A stretch of 24,678 bases of DNA from positions 1-24,678 of the forward strand of contig JAUCBJ010004231.1 in the NCBI GenBank assembly GCA_032718475.1, read 5' to 3'. Within the stretch, counting starts at the first letter, position 1. Every line of letters starts with the position of its first letter. Below the pieces are notes generated by a model, which had not been told where the DNA came from, did not search any database, and worked only from the letters and a program-made list of their open reading frames with translations. Made by a program: the position numbers and the translations under genes. Of this stretch, positions 16,711-24,678 are shown piece by piece. The stretch is from Nemertoderma westbladi (Eukaryota; Xenacoelomorpha; Nemertodermatida; Nemertodermatidae).

Positions 16711-17037
16711 TATTGCAGTATCTGGCAGTCTGGTAGGCCTATCGGCAGATCGGTATTATTGGGCAATTGATTTGTTTTTTAGGTTAGGGTTAAGGGTTTG
16801 TTGTACAAAGCCACAAACCGTAATAAAACCGTTCCGTTACCTACCGCGCTACCCACTACCGGTAGGCCTAATTCAGACAGTCAGTTCAGTCAGACAATCA
16901 GTCAGTTTATCTGTTTATGTCTTTTGTACAGCTGTAGGCAGGTAGGCCTATGCTGCCTGGATTCTGCTGGACATACTGTATTTAGGCATTAGGTGTGCTA
17001 CAAGTTATCCTGTTAATGGATGACTCAGTGGGGTCCG
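16711..17037. repeat. Direct duplication, first copy
   Basis: TATTGCAGTATCTGG at 16711 through TTAATGGATGACTCAGTGG near 17032 is repeated at 17309-17583, about 600 bases downstream. The match includes GGGCAATTGATTTGTTTTTT, GTTGTACAAAGCCACAAACC and a CAGTCAGTTCAGTCAGACAA stretch. This copy has extra bases such as CGCGCTACCCACTA near 16846. ORFs at 16694-16945 and 16798-16992 overlap it in two frames and neither has a recognisable domain. Confidence 0.85.
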
Positions 17038-17044
17038 TCTAAAA

Positions 17045-17108
17045 GCCACATCTGCACATCGGACCCAATCGGACCACATCGGGGCCACATCGGAGCCACA
17101 TCGGCCAC
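17045..17108. repeat. Short CACATCGG minisatellite
   Basis: CCACATCGG or close variants occur about five times in 64 bases, with spacings of 11 to 20 bases, just after the first duplication copy. It is absent after the second copy. Confidence 0.6.
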
Positions 17109-17308
17109 AAATTAGCAATTTAGGATGTAAATAACAAGTTCCAGCACCAACTGACCAAACTCGTATCAGTAATTCAGTAATTGTTAGTCTTTCTGACAAC
17201 AGGTCAGGCTGGTAACCGGTACTGCACTGCAGTAGGTACTAGATACTAGAATATCTAACTGTCTAATGCAGCTAGACTATTGCCCCTACTTATACAGCAG
17301 TATCTGGT

Positions 17309-17583
17309 ATTGCAGTATCTGGTATCGGCAGATCGGTATTGGGCAATTGATTTGTTTTTTAGGTTAGGGTTTTAAGGGTTTGTTGTACAAAGCCACAAAC
17401 CGTAATAAAACCGGTACCGTTCCGTTACCTACCGGTAGGCCTAATTCAGACAGTCAGTTCAGTCAGACAATCAGTCAGTTTATGTCTTTTGTACAGCTGT
17501 AGGCCTATGCTGGCTGGATTCTGCTGGACATACTGTATTTAGGTGTGATACAAGTTCTCCTGTTAATGGATGACTCAGTGGTA
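17309..17583. repeat. Direct duplication, second copy
   Basis: A near-identical, slightly shorter copy of 16711-17037, diverging after GATGACTCAGTGG. Differences are mainly small insertions or deletions at ACCGGT and TAGGCCTA words. This suggests a tandem segmental duplication with later slippage rather than two transposon insertions, because no terminal motifs are seen. Confidence 0.85.
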
Positions 17584-17670
17584 CTTTCGACTATGCGCGA
17601 AGCGTGTGGAAAGGTTTTTAATAGTGGACCAGTCAAGGCGTACGATATACTATTCAGTGACTGGGGGCAA

Positions 17671-18118
17671 GATTTTTTTTACAACAATTTGATATTTTGA
17701 TATGGGGAGAGTTCTATAAATTTTAATTTGCTGCAATTTATTGATTTTAAACACGTTTTAGAACGATTCCATGCGTTTTAAATAGAATCCAGATTTTTTT
17801 CTAAAAAATGTTCTAGAACAAAAAATATGTGTTCTAGGACGTAATTTTTTTAAAAAATGAATAGCTAACATCTTCTGGAACATTTTCTATACAAATAGTA
17901 ACAAGAACTAGCTACTACAAAATATTTATAGAGGGGAGTAGGATATCGGAACCAGCGTCGAAATTACTAGCTAAACCTACCTAAAACACTAGCTACCATA
18001 AAATTTTGTATCTTACTTAACGAGGAAGCTTCAATTACGTCCATTGATAAAATTGCAGCAAACGAAAATTTATAGAACTCTCCCCATATCAAAATATCAA
18101 ATTGTTGTAAAAAAAATC
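17671..18118. mobile_element. 448-bp element with long terminal inverted repeats
   Basis: Bases 17671-17724 are the exact reverse complement of 18065-18118 (54 bp). Weaker matching continues inward about 20 more bases on each side (TTTGCTGCAATTT core). The ends read GATTTTTTTTAC and GTAAAAAAAATC. No coding capacity and no clear target duplication. It fits a foldback-type non-autonomous DNA transposon. The 75-codon minus-strand ORF (17967-18194) crosses the right TIR and is not supported. Confidence 0.75.
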
Positions 18119-18369
18119 TAGAATTAGGCTTAAAGCCGATAACTGAGATTGGTATACGTGCACATAAAAAATGTATGGTCAAATATGATGACACCAGTCA
18201 GTAATATGACAACAGGTGTAAATATGATGATACATGATACATTAAACAAGCGTTTGCCTTATGTGAAACCCATAACTGTGCAGGTCTTAAGTTACTACAA
18301 AATTCAATTACAATCAATATTTAGTGATCTTTCTATTGAATCAGTGAAGAGTCGTGTAATAATGTAATA
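18119..18369 (+). other. Region upstream of the RT relic, possibly part of it
   Basis: A frame is open from 18184 (ATG) to a stop near 18365, with 60 codons rich in Met, Lys and Ile and no recognised motif. It ends just before the recognisable RT C-terminal relic and on the same strand. It could therefore be decayed connector sequence of the same retrotransposon, but I see no motif that proves this. Confidence 0.25.
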
Positions 18370-18761
18370 AATAAATCTCAGTCACGAACAAAATTTGAGA
18401 TTTACAAAACAATAATAAATCCTAATCTTACCGTTCATACGGTGTACAATAACAGTCGGCAATTATTTTGCCAGATTTTAGGAGAGTCCCGTTGACCAGA
18501 TTGCAACTGATATCGCACAACCTCCGTAGTTAAAGAGGTCGATGGAGTCGCACGCCACCTAGTGAGCGTGTATGCCTATGAGATAATATCTCAGTGCAAG
18601 ACGAGACACACGTGTTATTGAATTATAGCCTTACTGAAAATCTAAGAATAGAGTTTGGATATGAAAATATAAAAAATTTACAGGAATTAATGAATAAGGA
18701 AAGCACCATAAATAATAAGTTGTGTAAATTTTTATTCAAAGTGCGAGAAATATTTAAGTGA
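18370..18761 (+). pseudogene. C-terminal relic of a second non-LTR reverse transcriptase
   Basis: Two frames carry pieces of the region downstream of the RT domain in non-LTR ORFs. Frame 1 has SRTKFEIYKTIINPNL (about 18382-18429). After a frameshift near 18450-18480, the next frame reads RRVPLTRLQLISHNLR (18480-18527), RGRWSRTPPSERVCL (about 18534-18578), QDETHVLLNYSLTENLR (18597-18647) and KLCKFLFKVREIFK before a TGA at 18759-18761. The LTRLxLxxHxL, GRWxR and Cys...(D/E)ExHxLL pattern is typical of the C-terminal zinc-knuckle-like part of these proteins. In-frame stops lie at 18531 (TAA) and 18579 (TGA). It is non-functional. It is not closely related to the RTE-like copy at 10.3-12.0 kb, whose C-terminus is different. 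Confidence 0.6.
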
Positions 18762-19856
18762 TTTATAGAGGCCTATTTGTGTTTTTATGAAAGTAAAGGT
18801 TATTATATTTACCTATGTAACTATAAATTTGGACAGGAAGTGCTTCATTATATTAATTATATTTGATTGGTGTTTTAATGTGTTCTTGCGCAGCGCTGGA
18901 TTATTATTACTAATTTACAACATATTACCTTCTTGTCAATTAACTTATAAATCAGGAAGCCCCAGGTTGCAGAGTATGGCAGTTTTCGACCCGATGTGGT
19001 GCGTGCAGCAACGAATCACGCCCTTGCAGGCGTGCAGCAGGCGTTCATAAAGCGTGCAGGCGTGCGTGTTGTAAGTAAAAAATCACCCGACGTGCAGGAG
19101 TGGCGGGGAAATTCATTAAAGTCATATCATTATAAATATAATTGTGTAAAAGTGTAAGTCATACATTATCTCAAACAAAGGAAGAACTCCAGGAAGCGTA
19201 GGAAAGTCCCCATTTCGACTTCGACCCACAGCACGAACACACCCCACATCACTCACTCACACACATGGAAATCCGTCTGTCTAATGATTGTTGTTCACGA
19301 ATTGTGAGCCAATCGCAGTGTCTCGCCACACACACCACATAATACAATAGCAGCAAAATTGTCTGCTCAATGACTGGGAGTCTGACTGCACAATGATCGT
19401 GAGTTTTTCATCGATTTATTCGCCGTCAGGAAATTATACAACATATTTCATTTTGGCCCGTTTGCTGTAAGATTATGCTGGAAAACGGTTAGCCAATCAT
19501 AGGCGAGTATTTTCGGTATCTCCAGTCTCCATTCCCTGCTACTGTACTATATAGACTGACAACGTACGAAAAAAAATTACTTTTCAAATGTCCCTTTAGG
19601 GGTTCCGTAGTGAAAATAAATCAAATTATCTCATAAAAAAGATTCGATTATCCCATTTAATGAATTAGAGCTTCTTTCAATTTAAGCAAAGATTTAAAAC
19701 AATAAACAGTTTATAATTACAATTTATAATACCCAGACACTCGAAACCACACAGCCAGTATCGGCACCAATGCCTGCCTAGCGTCTTAGGTTAATGTAAA
19801 ACTAAAAAGGCCTACAGTAGGCCTATTTCTATTTATAATTGTGTTTATGTGAATTT
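18762..19856. other. Intergenic sequence, no gene seen
   Basis: The first part may be 3' UTR of the RT relic. An 87-codon ORF (18787-19050) is hydrophobic at first, then turns into GCGTGCAG-repeat sequence, and has no recognised domain. Two CCAAT-box-like sites (AGCCAATCGC near 19308 and AGCCAATCAT near 19491) and a CTATATAG word near 19547 are seen, but no transcription unit follows them, so no promoter is called. Confidence 0.5.
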
Positions 19857-20140
19857 ATGTGTTATCCATTAAAGGAAATTATAAACTTGTATTTATCTCA
19901 TAATTCGCCGATTTTTGTGTGCTTTTTGGATGCAAGTAAGGCGTTCGACAAAATAACTAATTATTTGCTGTTTCGGAAACTTATTGGTAGAGGTGTCCGA
20001 GGTGTTCCAATCTGAGTAGATTGTTTATAGTTAGGATTCTCACAGTGTGGTGTAGAGAACAGTGCATGTACGTACATACGATGGTCTTGTGTAGTTTCAG
20101 ACGAATTTAGGGTAACTGATGGAACCAAACAAGGGCGGGG
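19857..20140 (+). pseudogene. Palm-core relic of a non-LTR reverse transcriptase
   Basis: From ATG at 19857 the frame encodes 52 residues including NSPIFVCFLDASKAFDK (19902-19952). This is RT motif A, whose Asp in FLDASKAFD is a catalytic metal ligand. It then reads LLFRKLIGRGV before TGA at 20013. The next piece shifts frame: LFIVRILTVWCREQCMYVHT (20021-20080). A further shift gives SDEFRVTDGTKQG (20097-20135), the motif B region. Order and spacing match one RT domain read through two frameshifts. The element is cut at the G run (20137-20157) next to satellite 3. Motif C and everything downstream are missing. It is on the same strand as the C-terminal relic at 18.4-18.8 kb, but the order tail-then-core shows they are separate copies or a rearrangement. 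Confidence 0.7.
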
Positions 20141-20157
20141 GGGGGGGGGGGGGGGGG
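20137..20157. repeat. Run of 21 G
   Basis: The run begins in the codons after KQG of RT motif B, where such elements normally encode Gly-Gly, and ends 23 bases before satellite 3. It looks like a slippage expansion of glycine codons. Its length may be misassembled. Confidence 0.8.
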
Positions 20158-20179
20158 TGGTGGTTAAGTTTGATGTCAA

Positions 20180-23100
20180 TTTGATCTGGTGTATGTAGTG
20201 TATCCCTGGTGTATGTAGTGTATCTCTGGTGTATGTAGTGTATCCCTGTTTGATCTGGTGTATGTAGTGTATCACTGGGTATGTAGTGTATCCCTGGTGT
20301 ATGTAGTGTATCACTGGGGTATGTAGTGTATCCCTGGTGTATGTAATTTATCCCTGGTGTATGTAGTGTATCCCTGGTGTATGTAGTGTATCCCTGGTGT
20401 ATGTAGTGTATCCCTGTTTGATCTGTTGTATGTAGTGTATCCTTGTTTGATCTGGTGTATGTAGTGTATCCCTGGTGTATGTAGTGTATCCCTGGTGTAT
20501 GTAGTGTATCCCTGGGATATGTAGTGTATCCCTGGTGTATGTAGTTTATCCCTGGTGTACGTAGTGTATCCCTGGTGTATGTAGTGTATCCCTGGTGTAT
20601 GTAGTGTATCCCTGTTTGATCTGATGTATGTAGTGTATCCTTGTTTGATCTGGTGTATGTAATGTATCCCTGGTGTATGTAGTGTATCCCTGGTGTATGT
20701 AGTGTATCCCTGTTTGTTTGATCTGGTGTATGTAGTGTATCCCTGTTTGTTTGATCTGGTGTATGTAGTGTATCCCTGGTGTATGTAGTGTATCCCTGTT
20801 TGATCTGGTGTATGTAGTGTATCACTGGGTATGTAGTGTATCCCTGTTTGATCTGGTGTATGTAGTGTATCACTGGGTATGTAGTGTATCCCTGGTGTAT
20901 GTAGTGTATCACTGGGGTATGTAGTGTATCCCTGGTGTATGTAATTTATCCCTGGTGTATGTAGTGTATCCCTGGTGTATGTAGTGTATCCCTGGTGTAT
21001 GTAGTGTATCCCTGTTTGATCTGTTGTATGTAGTGTATCCTTGTTTGATCTGGTGTATGTAGTGTATCCCTGGTGTATGTAGTGTATCCCTGGTGTATGT
21101 AGTGTATCCCTGGGATATGTAGTGTATCCCTGGTGTATGTAGTTTATCCCTGGTGTACGTAGTGTATCCCTGGTGTATGTAGTGTATCCCTGGTGTATGT
21201 AGTGTATCCCTGTTTGATCTGATGTATGTAGTGTATCCTTGTTTGATCTGGTGTATGTAATGTATCCCTGGTGTATGTAGTGTATCCCTGGTGTATGTAG
21301 TGTATCCCTGTTTGTTTGATCTGGTGTATGTAGTGTATCCCTGTTTGTTTGATCTGGTGTATGTAGTGTATCCCTGTTTGATCTGGTGTATGTAGTGTAT
21401 CCCTGTTTGATCTGGTGTATGTAGTGTATCCCTGTTTGATCTGTTGTATGTAGTGTATCCCTGTTTGATCTGGTGTATGTAATGTATCCCTGGTGTATGT
21501 AGTGTATCCCTGGTGTATGTAGTGTATCCATGTTTGATCTGGCGTATGTAGTGTATCCCTGTTTGATCTGGTGTATGTAGTGTATCCCTGGTGCATGTAG
21601 TGTATCCCTGTTTGATCTGGTGTAAGTAGTGTATCCCTGTTTGATCTGGTGTATGTAGTGTATCCCTGGTGTATGTAGTGTATCCCTGTTTGATCTGGTG
21701 TATGTAGTGTATCCCTGGTGTATGTAGTGTATCCCTGGTGTATGTAGTGTGTCCCTGGTGCATGTAGTGTATCCCTGTTTGATCTGGTGTATGTAGTGTA
21801 TCCCTGTTTGATCTGGTGTATGTAGTGTATCCCTGTTTGATCTGGTGTATGTAGTGTATCCCTGTTTGATCTGGTGTATGTAGTGTATCCCTGTTTGATC
21901 TGGTGTATGTAGTATATCCCGGGTGTATGTAGTGTATCCCTGTTTGATCTGGTGTATCTAGTGTATCCCTGTTTGATCTGGTGTATGTAGTGTATCTCTG
22001 GTGTATGTAGTGTATCCCTGTTTTATCAGGTGTATGTAGTGTATCCCTGTTTGATCTGGTGTATGTAGTGTATCCTTGTTTGATCTGGTGCATAGTAGTG
22101 TATCCCTGGTGTATGTAGTGTATCCCTGTTTGATCTGGTGCATAGTAGTGTATCCCTGGTGTATGTAGTGTATCCCTGGTGTATGTAGTGTATCCCTGGT
22201 GTATGTAGTGTATCCCTGGTGTATGTAGTGTATCCCTGGTGTATGTAGTGTATCCCTGTTTGTTTGATCTGGTGTATGTAGTGTATCCATATTTGTCGAT
22301 CTGGTGTATGTAGTGTATCCCTGTTTGTCGATCTGGTGTATGTAGTGTATCCCTGTTTGTCGATCTGGTGTATGTAGTGTATCCCTGTTTGATCTGGTGT
22401 ATGTATTGTATCCCTGTTTGATCTGGTGTATGTAGTGTATCCCTGTTTGATCTGGTGTATGTAGTGTATCCCTGGTGTATGTAGTGTATCCCTGTTTGAT
22501 CTGGTGTATGTAGTGTATCCCTGTTTGATCTGGTGTATGTAGTGTATCCTTGTTTGATCTGGTGTATGTAGTGTATCGCTGTTTGATCTGGTGTATGTAG
22601 TGTGTCCCTGGTGCATGTAGTGTATCCCTGTTTGATCTGGTGTATGTAGTGTATCCCTGGTGTATGTAGTGTATCCCTGTATGATCTGGTGTATGTAGTG
22701 TATCCCTGTTTGATCTGGTGTATGTAGTGTATCCCTGGTGTATGTAGTGTATCCCTGTTTGATCTGGTGTATGTAGTGTATCCCTGGTGTACGTAGTGTA
22801 TCACTGTTTGATCTGGTGTATGTAGTGTATCCCTGTTTGATCTGGTGTATGTAGTGTATCCCTGTTTGATCTGGTTTATGTAGTGTATCCCTGTTTGTCG
22901 ATCTGGTGTATGTAGTGTATCCCTGTATGATCTGGTGTATGTAGTGTATCCCTGTTTGATCTGGTGTATGTAGTGTATCCCTGTTTGTTTGATCTGGTGT
23001 ATGTAGTGTATCCCTGTTTGATCTGGTGTATGTAGTGTATCCCTGTTTGATCTGGTGTATGTAGTGTATCCCTGTTTGATCTGGTGTATGTAGTGTATCC

Positions 23101-23864
23101 CTGTTTGATCTGGTGTATGTAGTGTATCCCTGTATGATCTGGTGTATGTAGTGTATCCCTGTTTGATCTGGTGTATGTAGTGTATCCTGTTTGATCTGGT
23201 GTATGTAGTGTATCCCTGTTTGATCTGGTGTATGTAGTGTATCCCTGTTTGATCTGGTGTATGTAGTGTATCCCTGTTTGATCTGGTGTATGTAGTGTAT
23301 CCCTGTATGATCTGGTTATGTAGTGTATCCCTGTTTGATCTGGTGTATGTAGTGTATCCCTGTTTGTTTGATCTGGTGTATGTAGTGTATCCCTGGTCTA
23401 TGTAGTGTATCCCTGTTTGATCTGGTGTATGTAGTGTATCCCTGTTTGTCGATCTGGTGTATGTAGTGCATCCCTGGTCTATGTAGTGTATCCCTGTTTG
23501 ATCTGGTGTATGTAGTGTATCCCTGTTTGTTTGATCTGGTGTATGTAGTGTATCCCTGTTTGTCGATCTGGTGTATGTAGTGTATCCCTGGTCTATGTAG
23601 TGTATCCCTGTTTGATCTGGTGTATGTAGTGTATCCCTGTTTGTCGATCTGGTGTATGTAGTGTATCCCTGGTGTATGTAGTGTATCCCTGTTTGATCTG
23701 GTGTATGTAGTGTATCCCTGTTTGTTTGATCTGGTGTATGTAGTGTATCCCTGTTTGTCGATCTGGTGTATGTAGTGTATCCCTGGTGTATGTAGTGTAT
23801 CCCTGTTTGATCTGGTGTATGTAGTGTATCCCTGTTTGATCTGGTGTATGTAGTGTATCCCTGT
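20180..23864. repeat. Satellite 3: mosaic minisatellite of 20/29/32/33-bp units
   Basis: The core is GGTGTATGTAGTGTATCCCT (20 bp). It is followed directly by the next core or by one of three linkers: GTTTGATCT (giving 29 bp), GTTTGTCGATCT (32 bp) or GTTTGTTTGATCT (33 bp). The left part is rich in linker-less units and the right part in linker units. A block of about 598 bp is duplicated in tandem: ATCACTGGGGT at 20310 and 20908, GTAATTTA at 20343 and 20941, GTGTACGTAG near 20555 and 21153. On the minus strand no frame of core or common linkers has a stop, so ORFs of up to 1008 codons appear. They are not supported as genes. Confidence 0.95.
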
Positions 23865-23871
23865 GTGTCCA

Positions 23872-24678
23872 CCATAGGAGTAGCACCCACACATACCTTC
23901 GGGTTGCAGATAGGAGTAGCGCCCATCCCTACCATCGGGTAGCAGCTATGACTAGCGACAGCCCCTACCTTCGGGAAGCAGATAGGAGTAGCGCCCCGCC
24001 CACCCCTACCTTCGGATAGCAGATAGGAGTAGCGCCCACCCCTACCTTCGGGTAGCAGCTATGAATAGCGACAACCCCTACCTTCGGGTAGCAGATAGGA
24101 GTAGCGCCCACCCCTACCTTCTGGTAGCAGATAGGAGTAGCGCCAACCCCTACCTTCGGGTAGCAGATAGGAGTAGCGCCCACCCCTACCTTCGGGAAGC
24201 AGATAGGAGTAGCGCCCACCCCTACCTTCAGGGAGCAGATAGGAGTAGCGCCCACCCCTACCCTCGGGTAGCAGCTAGGAGTAGCGACAACCCCTACCTT
24301 CGGGTAGCAGATAGGAGTAGCGCCCACCCCTACCTTCGGGTAGCAGATAGGAGTAGCGCCCACCCCTACCTTCGGGGTAGCAGATAGGAGTAGCGCCCCG
24401 CCCACCCCTACCTTCGGGTAGCAGCTAGGAGTAGCGTCCACCCTTGCCCTCGGGGAGCAGATAGGAGTTGCGCCCACCCCTACCTTCGGGTAGCAGCTAG
24501 GAGTAGCGCCCACCCCTGTCCTTCGGGGAGCAGATAGGAGTAGCGCCCACCCCTACCTCCGGGTTGCAGACAGGAGTAGCGTCCACCCCTACCTTCGGGT
24601 TGCAGATAGGAGTAGCGTCCACCCTTGCCCTCGGGGAGCAGATAGGAGTAGCGCCCACCCCTACCTTCGGGTAGCAGA
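23872..24678. repeat. Satellite 4: 36-bp units, continues past the window end
   Basis: About 22 units of CTACCTTCGGGTAGCAGATA followed by GGAGTAGCGCCCACCC. At 36 bp the period keeps reading frame, so a 12-residue repeat is open on both strands (about VGVGATPICYPK on minus, RVADRSSAHPYL on plus). Each unit centres on CTACC-TTCG-GGTAG, a 5-bp stem with a TTCG loop closed by C-G; about eight units keep it exactly. A few units gain CCCGC or a single G, which breaks the frame. No start, splice or regulatory context makes it a gene. Confidence 0.95.

Noticed and set aside
16786-16800. TTAGGGTTAAGGG telomere-like word
   Set aside because: Only a single imperfect repeat (also near 17362 in the duplicated copy), not a telomeric array.
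19300-19560. A promoter with two CCAAT boxes and a TATA-like word
   Set aside because: No transcript-like ORF follows, the spacing is loose, and such words are expected by chance over this length.
20097-23935. Several minus-strand ORFs of 99 to 1008 codons as a repeat protein gene
   Set aside because: They occur in overlapping frames with the same three peptides, follow from the absence of stops in the repeat unit, and unit lengths are not multiples of three.
23965-24513. A 12-residue-repeat protein (minus) or its plus-strand counterpart
   Set aside because: Both strands are open only because the period is 36 bp. Units with extra bases break the frame and there is no gene context.

Overview
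The window looks like heterochromatic or repeat-rich intergenic DNA from an animal, probably a marine invertebrate. It is AT-rich and has no convincing host gene. It carries pieces of animal-type non-LTR retrotransposons, tRNA-like (SINE-type) sequences, short inverted-repeat transposons, and four unrelated tandem-repeat families that fill about 9 kb. The species cannot be named from the sequence. Overused words such as TAGGCCTA and ACCGGTA are noted but are not diagnostic.

Layout. 1-6.1 kb: AT-rich intergenic sequence with a tRNA-like unit inside an inverted repeat (0.77-0.97 kb), a decayed repeat of about 177 bp (1.4-1.9 kb), two solitary hAT-like transposon ends (2.4 and 3.5 kb), a minus-strand tRNA-like unit (4.0 kb), a minus-strand SINE-like unit (4.5-4.75 kb), a G-tipped inverted-repeat element (5.1-5.35 kb) and one unrecognised 99-codon ORF (5.84-6.14 kb). 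6.18-7.94 kb: satellite 1, 55-bp units, each with a TATA-box-like word. 8.14-12.65 kb: satellite 2, 41-bp units, interrupted at 10.3-12.0 kb by a 5'-truncated RTE-like retrotransposon on the minus strand. 12.65-18.1 kb: a mosaic of inverted-repeat elements: a second G-tipped element in the opposite orientation, clusters of perfect short palindromes, a 2.5-kb foldback whose left arm holds a 151-bp TIR element and whose interior holds a second, decayed copy of the same retrotransposon 3' end, a direct duplication of about 300 bp, and a 448-bp element with long TIRs. 18.4-20.16 kb: two relics of another non-LTR reverse transcriptase, a C-terminal tail and a palm core, neither of which is a long ORF. 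20.18-23.86 kb: satellite 3, a mosaic minisatellite of 20/29/32/33-bp units. 23.87 kb to the end: satellite 4, 36-bp units, running off the window.

Nothing here forms a pathway. The best-supported coding sequence is the minus-strand reverse transcriptase: motifs 1 to E are intact, but one in-frame TGA breaks it and it has no endonuclease domain. The most informative structure is its insertion site. The element sits between two identical 89-bp stretches of satellite 2, which suggests a long target-site duplication or a duplicated array segment. The very long minus-strand ORFs at 20-24 kb arise because the satellite 3 unit has no stop in any minus-strand frame, and they should not be read as genes.
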